In this document: one piece after another, positions 11,989 through 24,345 of the stretch
Layout: the number at the start of each line of letters is the position of its first letter
Position numbering within the stretch: the first letter of the stretch is position 1
NCBI GenBank assembly: GCA_021030905.1
Contig: JAGFMI010000016.1
Span: 248,001 to 312,000, forward strand
Reading direction: 5' to 3'
DNA length: 64,000 nt
DNA from: Pyrenula massariospora
Taxonomy: Eukaryota; Ascomycota; Eurotiomycetes; Pyrenulales; Pyrenulaceae
Made by a program: the position numbers and the translations under genes
The notes under the pieces: model-generated
Databases searched by the model: none
The model's input: only the letters and a program-made list of their open reading frames with translations
What the model was told of the DNA's origin: nothing

Positions 11989-12430
11989 ATGAGGGGTGGA
12001 ATTTCAGTTCCTGGCATACAGCCCATTTCAAGCGGGAGATATCCCCAAGGATTGACGCCAATGAATTTACAAGCAGCGATGAGGTCACGGCTTAGAGACC
12101 GGACAAGAGAGATCAGTGAGAGAAAGCAGGTCGGCGATGCAGAGAGTATTGTCAATCGACCGGAAACAGAGAGCAGGATGGACGGCGATCAATGGGAGAC
12201 TATGTAGGCATCACACAAAAGCTTGTTAAGGATTGAATATTATTGAGCTTGAAATGCCATGGGATCATGAAGCATTGCGGCGGGTTTGTGAGGAATTGTT
12301 TGAGCATGTCATTTGCACTCAGGTGGGCAAATCTGAAAAACCAAGAAGAGTTGTTATAGACAAAACTGCGGTGGTCGACTGTCTTATTCGATGTCACAGA
12401 AGAAGAATTGTTTCCTCTCAGGAGGTTTAG
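11989..12430 (+). CDS. Possible small gene downstream of the kinase (uncertain)
   Basis: Two short plus-strand frames look protein-like. One, 11989..12207, contains MRGGISVPGIQPISSGRYPQ and a basic helix, MRSRLRDRTREISERKQV. The other, from an ATG at 12254 to 12430, contains MPWDHEALRRVCEELFEHV. They lie in different frames and I found no convincing splice between them. The first starts 12 bp after the kinase stop, so it may be 3' UTR. Confidence 0.18.
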
Positions 12431-12730
12431 CTACAACGCAAGAAAAGCAATTGATATCCATGTGCAGCACATACACGTCTTGTACACCACTTGGGAGTTC
12501 TAAGCTCGAAGCTAAGTAGAGCACCAAGCGCATCGAGGATCCCTTCCCAGAATGCCATGTTCGCTCAAGCCTCCGTCTCCACCGTTTCATCTCCTCAAGA
12601 ACAATGCTCCACGACCCCGTTCGAAAAACTCTATACCTTCCTTCCTTCCTTGTTCACGAAGCACCCCCCACCCGCCGAACAATCAATCCTCTCCCTTGAC
12701 TCCTAGCTAGACATCTCCCCTCTCCCCACA

Positions 12731-13196
12731 TCACCCATCCCTAGATCCCCCTCCCTCCCTCACCCCCCGCCCATTAACCAACCCCCCCGGCCACACCCTC
12801 GCCCTCTCCCCCCAAGCCCCCTCCACCCGATCCTCCCCGTACCGCAAATCCCTCCCTACCCCCTCCCCCTCGTCCCCATCCCCCTCCGGGTCCATCCCGA
12901 GCAGCATCCGCTCAAACACGAGCCGAGTTGCTGGAATACTCTGCCCAAACCACCACGTCAGCACCGCACCCTCAAAGCAGACTGAAAGTTAAAAGGGAGT
13001 GAACGCTTACGCGGTTAGCACTGACAGCGATGCGCATAAGCAGCCCATAGTCGTTGAGGACGGTGGCGGCGAAGTCGAGGCGCTCGCGGGTGGAGAGGGG
13101 GAGGGGGGGGTGGAAGGGGGAGGTGGTGGACGGGTGCGGTTGGGGAGGATGGGGTGGGGCGGAGGAGGTGGAAGCGGAGGTGGAGGTGGATGCCAT
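12731..13196 (-). CDS. Small two-exon protein of unknown function
   Basis: Exon 1 (13196..13011) codes a Ser/Thr/Pro-rich lead and then a conserved-looking segment, LDFAATVLNDYGLLMRIAVS. A 70-nt intron with GTAAGC donor, GCTGAC branch site and GGGCAG acceptor joins in phase 0 to exon 2 (12940..12731), which begins SIPATRLVFERMLLGMDPEG and continues Gly/Glu/Arg-rich. The product is 131 aa with no domain I recognise. Both exons are strongly strand-asymmetric: the plus strand is almost pure pyrimidine at 12720-12900 and G-rich at 13060-13260. It ends about 0.75 kb after the kinase gene and starts about 450 bp past the end of Dicer-like 2. The intact splice and frame argue for a real gene. Confidence 0.5.
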
Positions 13197-13647
13197 TTGT
13201 GTAGGGAGGTGCTTAGGCGAAATGCGAGGAGAGAGGGGGGAGGGGTTAGTTGGTTGAGTAGTTGGGTGGAGGACGAGGATTCTATAGTAGATAAGATACT
13301 TAGGCGGAGGTTGGAGATGCTGTTTTGTGGTAACAGTAAGGAAAGGGAGTGTGATTGATTGGGGAAAACAGTGGATGAAGGGATAGATGGAGGAGGGGAG
13401 GGAGAGATTTCTAGATGGATGGTGTCATGTGACTTGATTCATTTGTGACAGTGAAGTTCCTTGAGAGTAAGCTAGTCGTGTGTTCATTAAACCCGAAATG
13501 CCTATGCTAAAGTCTATAGCCCATAGTCGTGTACCACTCATGTAGCCATGCTCTGTCGTAACTTCGTAATGTTACGGTCATTCACGCTAGCAATCCGTTC
13601 GCAAGTTGTCCAAGCGTTGGCATATCCATCCAGCACAATCTTCATTC

Positions 13648-16600
13648 TCAGTTCCCATCAACCGCCATCAACCCTCCTAAATCGTTCCCGCCCTCTCTCA
13701 ACAACACCTCACGCCCCATCTCCGTCGCAACAGTCTCCGCCTCCAACCTCGTAAACGCGCCCTCCACACTCCCCACCACCTCCCCGGCCACCCTAACGCA
13801 CCCCCTAAACCCCTCCCCTTCCCCTGCTCCCATTTCCTTAATCTCATACTCAACCGGCCTCTGCCGCTTCGCAGCCAAAATCCCCAATCTCTGTTTGGGA
13901 TGCATAATCTCCACCCCCCTGTCATTCCTCTCTGCATCAAACACCCCCACCTCCCTAATCCCCGCCAAAAGCGCCCCCATACACGCCAACAACCCTAGCC
14001 TCGATAGGAACTCCGTCACCGCTCCAAGCTCTCCGCCGGAATCAATAAAGATTGCACCGATGACCGCCTCCACGATATCAGCATAGAACTTCCCCGCCCG
14101 GAGCTGCGCCAACAAAGCCCAAGGGAATTTCCGCGCCTCGCTCAACGCTTTCCGGATCTCATCTCTCCTATCCAGATACCTGGTCCAAGTTCTCTGCTGA
14201 GCATTGGCAAGATCGACATTATTCCCATGTCTCATGAAGCACCAAAATTGCTTTTCGACGTTCTTCTCAACAGTGGAAGCCTCGTGCGTAACTGAATCGA
14301 CGACCGGCTCGGCGATGGATTCGGGAAGCGAGAAGCCCAAGCAAAGGAATGCTAGGAGGTCGCCACTCACCAAGGCGTGTCTCAGCATGGTCATAATTGA
14401 CTGTGGAAGTCCTTTCGGGAATTGCGGAGAGGTAAAGTCAAATACGCAGGCCGTAACGACGCGATCGAGAACAGCATCACCGAGAAATTCAAGTCTTTGA
14501 TAAGATAAGTAGGATTCGGAAAGTGGAGGGGCTGATGGATGCGTAAGCGCTTCGAGCAAGAGTGCGATCTTATCAAATTCGTATCCAAGAAGCTCCTTAC
14601 TAACATTGACTTGCTCTGAGAAGGTTCCCGACTGAACCTCCGGCACCCGAGACTTTGCCAGCGAAGTGTTTTCAAGCACGCCTCTCCAAGGCACTTCGGG
14701 CAGGAATATTGCCAAACAGCCTAGCAGCTTTTTGTCTCTATCTGGGGGATCATTTGTACCATTCACGTATGCAACCGCGAATAGAGCCTCGACGACGTCG
14801 GCAAGCAGCTTGGAGGAGGTTTTTCTTGTCTTCGAACTTTCTTCTAGGTTGTTCACAGGATCCGTCACAAATGTTGGCTTCCACCGAGATCCAGCAAAAG
14901 CTTCCGTGGTAACGTATAGGTCCAGATTTTGAGTAAGGGCAGCCGCGCAGAGGCGACCATTACCAACGAGTGATTCTCTCTCCTCTGTAAGATACCCTTC
15001 CGGCCACAATGGATTGTCAGCGAACAACTGGTGTGAGGTAGAGAACTTGAGAAGGGAGTCACCCAAGAACTCGAGCCTCTCATAATTTCTAGATGGATTT
15101 GAGGCAGGAGCGGTGATAGCGTCAACTAGTAAATTGATGTCGTCTATTTGCAGTGAGGCGAGTACGGCGTCCGATAGCCTCTGCGCAACAAGAGCCATTT
15201 CCACATAGTACAGAATGCTCGGCACATAGAGCATGAAGCTGCTGTACGCAATTGGAAGCAGGTCCATCCTTAGATCCTGAACAGGTTCACAGTGGAATTC
15301 CGTCGGAACAGTCTCCGTAGTCTCATGTTCAACATAATTTACCCGCTTAGGCATCTTCCTTAACTCAAAATGCAGCTCATCGGTGACGTTGATAGTGTTC
15401 GAGAAGCCAAATTCTGTATCTTGTGTCCTCGCTTTGAATAGACTGCTTCTGAACTTGTACGGTCTTCGCGTTTCGATGGAGTCTTTCATTCGGATTAGGC
15501 CTTGACTGCGTTTAATCGTTCTGCCATTTTCTGTGATTTCGCACATGCCATCTTCAGTAAAGCGATCGAATTGGGAAATTGCGATAGTCCCAGTCACCGT
15601 CTCTAACCATGATGAGAGATTACGGCGTTCGCTCTCGGGCACGAACAAGTACGGATATTCAACAGAATCCCAGCGGACCTTTAGGCCAAACAATTTGTTC
15701 CGATGCATTGACTGAAAAAGTAGTTGGGTTGTGGCCAATGCTTCTGAGTATATACAAGGAACACCTAGGCCAGTGACGGGTCTCACCTTCACATCTATGG
15801 CCGTGCTGGGAACCCCAAACAATGAGAAGCTAAATTCTGATGCGAGCTGACCTTGACAGAATAGTAGCATAACAGGCATGCCTGGGGCACTGATACTGAC
15901 GGTATATGGACTCCACTGAGTTGACATATTTCGGGCACAACCATCAAGCCATGGATTGAGTCTTGCCCGAATACTGATAAGGCCATCCCTCGGGGTATAA
16001 GTCGGTAATGTCTTCTTCACCCGAGGCTCTGGTAGGAGATGGTCATTGACGAGGCCTGCTTGATGCAGCTTGATGTATGCTTCAAATGCAGCGTCTTGCT
16101 TGGAAAGGCGTTCTGATTGGTAAGGACGATGACACCAGGTCTCGCGTATTGACGGATCGACAGAGCTTGGTAGTATTACCCGAGCTTGAACACTGACACC
16201 ACGCTCGCCGGTAATAATGAATTCTGGGCGAGGATTCTGAGCGTAAGGAACTTTCGTCAATTTGTTGCAAAAATGGTAGAGATGAGGTAAAGCATCATCA
16301 AGAGTTAGAACTGCACTGTTTTTTGGTAAGCCTCAATTTATTTCTAGAACAAGCTAGAGCACCCACTCTGTACTCTCCACGCGATACATGCGGCTGTCTC
16401 TCTCTTGTTCTTCAATGGTACTTTGTTCCTCTATGCGCTGCCTGTCTTTCATGTAGAGTTCTTTCATCTCGCGTTCCAGAACCACCCATTTTGAATTAAC
16501 TGGTTCAGTCTCTGGAAGGAAAACGACGAATTTAGAATCTTCTTTCCTTGCCCTTCCCCGACTTTGCACATATGATCTGAGATTTTTCGATTCGTCAAAG

Positions 16601-18091
16601 CGAATCACGAGATTTGTCGCTTGTACATCGATCCCTTCTTCAACGACTGAAGTCGCTACGATTAGATTGGTCTTTCCCACGCGAAAATTCTCCAGGGCCT
16701 CGTTCTGAACGGAAGACTCAGCCAGCTCCAAAGGGTCGGACTTTTTGCCCGCAAAGGAGGACGATCCAACAAGAGGAGAGACATTGTACTTTGCAGCAGT
16801 CAATGGGTGGTGAGATATGAGCTTTGCTAGCACCGCAACTTTGCATCTAGTCTCTACGAAGACAATTCCATTTATAGCTTCATCGTAATAGCAGCTAAGA
16901 AGCTTAAGCAGAGAAAGTGCCTTCGGGCTCACCTCAGTCTCATCTTGCCAAGATGTCTCGGGTAGTTCTCTGGTTCCTAATGGTGAAAGCAGAAGAGCCA
17001 CGTACTTTCGCTCATGATCTCCGACAATAGGTGGTATCATCATGGGTTTCGTTGCCGCTTCTGCGCATTTCCTTGCACAGATTGTTAAGTAATACTCGAC
17101 AGCCCATGCACCAACGTCGTTATGGAGATCTTCTGCTCGGCGTAGGAGAGTAGTAAGAAGCTTCTGGGTGTCTGTTTTCTTCTCGCCGGAGAGAAACCTT
17201 TCGGCCTTCTCACGCTTTAACGCATTGCCATCCTCGAGCAGGCTCTTAACATACGGGTCATCTTGAATGATCCCTTGATATTCATTGACAATATCATGAA
17301 GTATTTGTAAACCCTCAGGATAAGGCGACGGTTGTGGCCGCACTAGGACATATTCCAGCTTCGGAAGATGCACGTACATCTTTAATTCTTCGAAATGACG
17401 CATAGGAGATTTGCAAACTGCGTTCAGGTTTGCTTCAAGCTGAGTCAAGGCCTGTATCTTGTTACCCGCTATTGGACTTGCTGTCAATCCAAGGATATGT
17501 GGCAATTCAGATCTCGAGCCACATGAGAGCTTTGGGTGATAGAATTTCTGCATCATTTTGTTCAATGGTGCATTGGTATGCGCATGATGAGCCTCATCGA
17601 AAACCAGGAGAGATAACTGAGAGATATTAAGAAATGCATGAGTTAACGCGTCCGCTAGAATAGCAGGGGTCGACACCACGATCCTGATGTTCAGAAGTAC
17701 GGCGTCCCATATCGTCTTGTCCGACCAGAGCTCAGGTTTGTCGGCGCCAGAAATAAGTCGACTTCGATAAGCTGGAAGCTGAGCGGAGATGACTCGAAAC
17801 TGCTGCTGTGCAAGGAAAACCGTTGGGGCTGTGAACCAGACAAGCTGAGTTGTTTATCAGCAACAGCAAGATCTATCCTCCTTTTTCAACGCACTTGACC
17901 GATAGGACATCGTTCCAATTCCGCTGCGATGCGAAGAAGAGCACTAAGCAGATGTCAATGCATGACAGCAATATTTGTGAATATGTACATAAGACAAGGG
18001 AACTGTGTCTTCGCTTCTTCCCATTGCACGAGGGGTAAGACGAGGAGAGATTGGCGACCTACACGGTAGTTTTACCGCTGCCAGTATCCAT
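13648..18091 (-). CDS. dcl2: Dicer-like protein 2
   Basis: This RNase III enzyme cuts double-stranded RNA into small RNAs for RNA silencing; in ascomycetes DCL2 is the main antiviral Dicer. The supported exons are 18091..18063, 17943..17895, 17844..16374 and 16310..13648, giving 1403 aa from the Met of the Walker A motif (MDTGSGKTT). In order there are helicase motifs: LVWFTAPTV, the DEAHH box, LGLTASP, VATSVVEEGIDVQ and QSRGRAR. Next comes the Dicer dimerisation domain (ALPHLYHFCNK). Two RNase III domains carry intact signature motifs, YERLEFLGDSLL and YQRLEFLGDAVLD. The C-terminus resembles a degenerate dsRNA-binding segment. No PAZ domain is evident. The intron at 16373..16311 uses an unusual GTACAG donor, because the nearby GTGCTC donor breaks the frame. 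The first 30-50 residues before Walker A are unresolved. An ATG-led frame at about 18270 or a longer frame through YRLEMMAKAL could supply them. Confidence 0.93.
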
Positions 18092-18603
18092 CTTACCCCA
18101 GGTCAATATGATATAAGATTCGCCTTATGCGTTTAGACAGGACTCAGACCGTTACAATAACATTTTCCCTCATAGAAGCCTCAAACATTTCCATCTGGTA
18201 CTCACGTGGGACCAGTGGCTTCGATATTGGCCCATCCCGAGAGCAATCCTGAGTGCTTTCGCCATCATTTCCAAGCGGTAAAGACATGGAACTAGAAAAA
18301 TATTGATCATACATGGTGATACAGCCCCAGGGGGGCTGAAATCATTGTGGACTACATGATTATGAGCATGGAAGGCTAAGAATATCTGTGTGGGCAAACT
18401 TGAGTTACACAGGAGGAGCCTTGGCATCACACCTTCCAGCACGCGATCTTTCTGGCCTCCCAAATAATAGCAAGAGTCTTACCTAAAAATTCGGGATGTG
18501 TTAAATAATCTTTTTTATTTTAGAGCCTAATATGGCTGATGCAATTCGAGAAGATTGGAGGTATGGATATTGTTGTATGCTTTTCACAGATTATGTCGAT
18601 ATC

Positions 18604-19290
18604 TCACTGCATCATGCCGGCTGCCTGGATCCTGACCATGACTGAAATCGCTGCCAGCCGACGCAAATGCCTACTCAACCAACCGCCAAATAGCCACTTC
18701 TCCCGGGTCGCAAAAAAACGACTGCTGATACCCTTCTGCACGAGTATGACCTCTCTCGCGATGCCCTCTACCTGACACTTGGCCACGACACGGAACTGCA
18801 CAACCGTCTTTTCTGGAAGTAAAACAACATGCATAAATGTTGATATAGTAACCCATAAACGCCCCGTTGTGATATCGTTGCCCATTACGGGCAGATCAAC
18901 ACCGCCAAACAAATCGAAGGTGAAGAATAATATACAGAACGTAAGCCCTTAACCAGCCAGGCAGAGCACAAGAATGATAGCATTCTTGGTATTGCCAATA
19001 AAGGCAAGGATCTCTAAAATTCCGATCCGCCAATCCAAGTCGTTGTGGTTGACTCGACGGGCAGGTGGATAGTGTAATTGAGCCCTGTAAAGTCTCAGAC
19101 AAGTAAACACCAACGCCGAATTATATGCCGCTAATATGATCATTGATGTAGATCATTCGGGGATCTTTCTTTTCTCTTCCGTTTCCATGAACGTAAAGCA
19201 GTGCAACAAACGAAAGCGCGGTCGACATTAAAGAACTAGCATTGACCAAGAAGCGAGTTCTTTGGCCACGAGTACTTGGTGTCAGACCTG
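18604..19290 (-). other. Unresolved membrane-protein-like gene or remnant
   Basis: Three minus-strand segments read as protein but lie in different frames. The first, near 19250-19140, gives ASSLMSTALSFVALLYVHGN. The second, near 19081-18949, gives PARRVNHNDLDWRIGILEIL followed by AFIGNTKNAIILVLCLAG. The third, 18912-18604, gives GRLWVTISTFMHVVLLPEKT and ends AAISVMVRIQAAGMMQ. A TTTACAG acceptor precedes the second. I could not build one continuous spliced frame. It may be a small membrane protein with several introns or a decayed gene between Dicer-like 2 and KRE6. No family is recognised. Confidence 0.3.
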
Positions 19291-19319
19291 CAATATCAGT
19301 TAGCTAAATCGTGTGCGAA

Positions 19320-21431
19320 CTAATAGAAACCGTTGAAAGCATACCACGAAGTGACATTTGGGTTGGTGTAGACATCATAATGTTCATTGATATACCCTGT
19401 GGTTTCATATCCTTCCGGATCACATCCAATGTTCGTATCGTCTTGGTATATACGAACGTAGTCAAATCGCATCGTGGCGGGTAGCAATGGTGCAATGCCA
19501 GTCAAGTTAAGCGCTGAGAAGCCGGGAGACATGCCGAAATTCATGATCATTGCCATGGGCTCTTCAGGAAACACGCGCGCCCCAATATTGCCGTTGGGGC
19601 CAAGAGCTCGCGCATCCATTCTCCACACATAGTCTTCACCAACATACCATGCCATATCTCCCGATTTGCCGGGTGAGTATTCAAAAGCGTACGTTTGGTA
19701 GCCTTTTCCGTCGTACCAGTCATTGTTTAGATTTGTAATGCCCGAACAAGCTTGCTGAAAGGGGCCACCTTTGTATACGTTCATGGATGTAATTTTGGGA
19801 TCGGGAACCTCAACAAAGTCTGGACAACATTAAGTCAAATAATGAGGTTTGCAGGATTGAGAACTTACTGTAATCTGGTTGGTACCAGATGTCAAACGGT
19901 GCGACCTGGAAGGATTGAGAAACCATTCCGATCTGGTTCGTCTTATCCAAGAAGCCCACACTAGCCTCGACAGCATCGATTTCGGGTGCGGAACGGGATT
20001 TGCCACGGTTGGGATGATCCTCGCCGGAACATGTGCAAGCTGGCAGACGCATACCTGGAAGGTAGTTGATGCCATCCGTAGAGCTCTGGTTGGCAGTAAC
20101 TCCTGCATCGCACACGTCGTCGTAACTGTATGGCCACATGCCGTCTGTAGTAGCTGCATAGCCCGGCCGACCGAGATTACCCATGGCCCAAAAACCAGGC
20201 CAAAACCCGACTGTGTCGCCCCTGCCAGGTAGGGAAATACTAGCTTCTAGCCTTCCACCCTTGAAGCACATTTGGTTCCAGGACTGAACCATGCCGGAAC
20301 GATAATTAAGGCCATGGTTTTGATAGGCATCGAAACGAAGCTCGAGCACACCATCTTTCGTAGTAACCGCATCTGGGTCATACCATTCAAGATCTTTTGT
20401 GACGCCATACCAGATATCAACCGCTGTGAGATGGGGATCGTCACCATCGAAGAACGTTCGACCAGACTTCGAGAACTCATCCGACCACTAAATTTTCATT
20501 AGAACGAAACCACCCAAACATTGCAAGTATACATACAACAAGATTCAACGTTTTCCCATCGAGACCTTTGATTGTCTTGGCAGAATCGGGAGTGTCAGGG
20601 TCAATCAGTTTTGTTCTCATATTCTTGAGCAAGGGCACTTTGCCAACGCCCTTGATACAGTCAGAACTTGCAGCACACGGATCAGGCGGTGCATAGCGCT
20701 GCACAAAGGTACTAAATTGATGGGTCAGCAAAATATTCTCGCTCGTTGCCAGCTTAAACAACAATCGGAGTTGTCAAGGGAAAGTTTATAAAAGAGGTCA
20801 CGCACAGGATAGGGTAACCTATGAAGACAACCAAGAGCCCAGCTGTAATCAAGAACAAGCCACCGACATTTACCAGGCCGCGGCGGGTGAATATATCGCA
20901 ATCCCTTTTCTCGCCACCAGGATCGGGGTTGTGTAAATAGTCATCTTTCTCAACATCCTCTGGGAACAAAAGGAGGCCTGCTGAGGGCAGAATGTTATAT
21001 TTTTCTGAGACTGTCTGTGTATTCACATCGTTATCATCACTTCCTGCTCTTGATGGGGCTCGAGAGTCTGCAAATGGGTTCTCGAATCCTCGACTATCTC
21101 GGCTACGTTCTGAGCTCCAGCTGGTGCGCCGCGACGAGATTGCTGATTCCGGCGATTTGATCGCCTCTTCATCTCTTAATCTTCGTGAAGCAGACCTAGC
21201 AGGCCGCAAAAGGTGCTCAGCGGACTCTTGTGGGTTCGAGCTGCTATAGACATTCGACTGTGAAGGATTTGTTCTTATAGGGGCAACGGCAGGTCGAGAA
21301 GGAACAAGAGATCGGGCACCAGGCTGACCATTTAGAGAGCCCCCATTGCCCAGTAAGTCGTCTTGTGCAGAGTTGAGGCGGATGTGGGGAGGTGGACGGG
21401 AGGGTGGAGAATTCGAACTGTTGGAAGACAT
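19320..21431 (-). CDS. KRE6: KRE6/SKN1-type beta-1,6-glucan synthesis protein (GH16)
   Basis: This is a type II membrane protein of the Kre6/Skn1 family, needed for beta-1,6-glucan in the cell wall and acting in the secretory pathway or at the cell surface. Four exons (21431..20806, 20711..20537, 20487..19869, 19819..19320) give 639 aa. Residues 1 to about 180 are a Ser/Arg-rich cytosolic region. A single signal-anchor follows (VNVGGLFLITAGLLVVFIGY). The lumenal GH16-like domain starts near WSDEFSKSGRTF. It includes GFWPGFWAMGNLGRPGY and the catalytic-type motif EIDAVEAS (E-x-D-x-x-E), and ends with MRFDYVRIYQD. Intron branch sites (gctgac, ttgac) are clear. A TTAGGG motif lies about 106 bp upstream of the start. 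Length and architecture match the family. Confidence 0.94.
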
Positions 21432-23868
21432 TTAGATAGGATGGGCAAGGATTCGCCTTTCGACGATATCCTTAACCCAGAATGAATATCCTTGTTTTGA
21501 GGTGGTGGTAGGGAGCAATGTGTTGAGGATCGGTGATTAGGGGTTGAGGTGTTGTCTTCGACCGGTGGTAATTTTAGGTAGGATTCAACTAGTGCAATTC
21601 AGACTGGTGACGGGTTGCAATAACCGAATAATTTTGAGCTCTTCAGAGCATCAGAGTAAAATCGCTGTAGGAGGGTTCGTAGGTTGAACGGCGTAAATTG
21701 AGGCAGTTGGATGTTTTGGGGACGCGCGACCGTGGAAAGTTGGCTAGAGCGAAATCCCCTATCCAACCACGGATGACGTGCGGAAACCGGGCTCAATGAA
21801 CGGACGCTTCAAGGACCGTCTGCCGAAAAGCGAGCGACTGTAAAATTGAGAAACAGAGGTGAGAGAGTCGCTGGATGTCAGCGTCGGCCGGATTTCGAGA
21901 TCATCAAAGATTGGAGATGTGGTGGTGGTGATTGAATGTGCACGAGAGAGGTGTAGAAAGGGCGGGTGACAAGTGAGAAAGTTGAGGGTCGGGGGCAAGA
22001 CAGCAAATTGGCTGGGGGAATCGCTGATGGGGCTTGGCTTGCCTGAATGGGGCTAAAGGCGAAAAGAACGAGGGAAACGGAGGGCGCTGAGCGGACGACC
22101 GGGGGGGCTGTGAGGAGGGGACAGGCTCGGGGGAGATGAGAGGCTCAGGAGGTGAGATCGTCCATGTCCGGGGGGAGGGCCCAATGATTTGCCTTTTCCT
22201 GTCGAAAACGCCGTAATTTATGTAATCCTCGCCTTTGCCGGGGCTACCTCCTGAGTCTCAGGTCTAAGATCTTTGATGACCGGTGCAACAGTCTCAATGC
22301 GACCGGTCAGGACGGTATCTTAACGTAGCCAAGAGCTGTCAGAGCCTCAACGACCACGGACAAGCTATAAAATTATTCGACCTCGGTAGTAATTATCAAC
22401 TTTTGAGGCCGCGATTCTATCCAGCTAAGCACCTTAGGTCTGTAAAGACCGTTACCGGGCAAAACAGCGCCTCACCAACCCGTGCTGGGGGTTTTCTTAC
22501 AAGCGGCCGTTTAATTGGCAGCACTCGTTCCTGGCGCCTACACATCCCTACGCTGTACCTGAATTCGGCCGCCCGGGGAGAGACAAGTGCGAGAAGGTGT
22601 CCCGAGTCGCAACAAAGGCCTCTTCACTTATCGTAGGGATGGTATCTTGCAATTAGATCTAAGTCTCCGCGTGTACACGTCTAGTTTTGCTACATCACCA
22701 CAATTCTCTGTTGGAGAAATCACTCAAAAGATCTAATTTCAGTCGTGTGGTCAGGAGGGTCATCGCCGACAAGAAATGGCGCCGCAGCTTAATGACGGAG
22801 ACCAAGAGCCAGGCGTTGTAGTGTGACGATCATAACCATAGCCAAACGCTTCCGCCAGCCGATCTCGGTAGATGCAGGCCGTCGGGGATGTTTCCATGGA
22901 ACTTCCAGAACGTTGTCGCATTGAAGAACAACTTGCAATTGACATCAATCACAGAGGATGGCTTTGAGGGTGCTCTACTGCGCCTTTGCATGGAAGAAGT
23001 TTTGTACGGCGTGCCCGGTGACGCGGCAGCCCACTGCACTGCCATCCTGTGGCAACGTATTCGGAAAAAGCCAGCTTAGAGCAGGTTCTTTCGATAATCC
23101 GTCGGTGGAAAATCGAACCAAACAGCACAAAGTCGACGTACGGAGTAGACCTAAAGCCTTTCCATCATGGTCATAATTTTTTCAATATACTTTGAGCTTG
23201 CCGCCTCTGGGTGCCTCGGTGCTTGACCGTTGTTCTTGGTAAAGACAGAGGGAAGACGCTCCCTGTTAAGGTCATTCGCTTATCTCGGTGCTCCACGATC
23301 CGTTAACCGGTCAGGCGCTACGTATTGCACGCTCTTTTCTACTCCTCCATCTCTCAGTAGTACTAATGGGAGACTATCTTATTATGCTACATGCCTACCT
23401 ACATAATCATCGAAAAATAGTCGGACTGAAAACCGATGGCGAATGGTGGCATAAAGCCGCAATCTCACAAGCCTCGCACCCTGACTGCTTTGTGACTGCG
23501 CTATTGATAGCTCTTGTTTCGCCTCGGAAGCTCGACCCTCCGCCGTACGTTTTGCTTTCACTCTCAACGGTGAAACCACCCGAAACCATCAGAGTCCAAA
23601 TTCTGTGCCACTTCTATTTAATGCCAAGGAATTTTTAACTCTTATGTTGAGAATTGGGACGCAATGCAGGCTTCCCAGCAACGAGGAGTTGCAACGCCGC
23701 CTTTGGGGGCTAGAGTCTCGCTGCACGTAATACTGCGGCTGATCTACGGAGCCGGAACCCATGGCGCAGTATGCGCTTCCCAGGCAATAACCCCCGACTC
23801 ACAGAGCTGATCTTTTCTCAACCATTCAAACAGTCCGCACCTCGATCTATATCTTAGCCTGTTCAACC
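21432..23868. other. 2.4-kb intergenic region upstream of KRE6
   Basis: No frame shows a domain, splice structure or convincing start. The part near 21480-22150 is G-rich on the plus strand and is probably the KRE6 promoter and leader. The section 22200-23860 holds only short overlapping frames on both strands. Confidence 0.45.
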
Positions 23869-24345
23869 TCAACTCTCCACGGCAACAGTTCTCACACCCA
23901 GAACTCGTCCACCTCCTTTCGCCAGTCCCAGCACGCAGTAGAGTATTCTGGTCCTACCGATAGGGATGCGGAATATCTTGACTCCTCCTTGAGTGACACC
24001 CTCTACCTTCTCCACGACGTCTCGATACTTTCCTCGCGGATCCCACTCTTTTGTCCCCATTTCCTCAACTTCGGCATCGTCTGGTAGGTCGAATAACTGC
24101 AGCACCGCTTTGCCACCGACACTCTTGCCGGAAAAGTTCAGACTAACGGGCTCGAATTTTTCATCACTGTCGCTAACGTAGACCGCATCAATACTCTTCA
24201 GTGCAGCAGGCACAGTCTTTTGGTCATCTACGACGGACGTCTTCAGACTTCCTGCCTTATCCGCGCTCTTTTGTGAAGTCTGCGCTCCCCCAGTGTCCTG
24301 ATTAGCCTTGTCCAGAAAGTCGGCATATGAATCGTCGTCTGCCAT
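23869..24345 (-). CDS. Small soluble protein of unknown function
   Basis: I chose the ATG at 24345 (MADDDSYADFLDKANQDTGG) because the frame upstream looks like low-quality leader sequence, although it stays open to 24579. The protein is 158 aa. Residues 1-60 are polar and probably disordered. The remainder is compact, with SIDAVYVSDSDEKFEPVSLN, FDLPDDAEVEEMGTKEWDPR and a C-terminal beta-rich segment, IYCVLGLAK-like to GVRTVAVES. There are no membrane segments or known catalytic motifs. If the longer start were used, the N-terminus would be basic and could resemble a mitochondrial presequence. It looks like a conserved single-exon fungal protein, but the family is not recognised. Confidence 0.6.
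   Translation of the reverse strand: MADDDSYADFLDKANQDTGGAQTSQKSADKAGSLKTSVVDDQKTVPAALKSIDAVYVSDSDEKFEPVSLNFSGKSVGGKAVLQLFDLPDDAEVEEMGTKEWDPRGKYRDVVEKVEGVTQGGVKIFRIPIGRTRILYCVLGLAKGGGRVLGVRTVAVES

Noticed and set aside
12720-13260. Simple-sequence DNA only (no gene)
   Set aside because: The branch site, donor, acceptor and preserved frame give a sensible spliced protein, so I kept it as a gene at moderate confidence.
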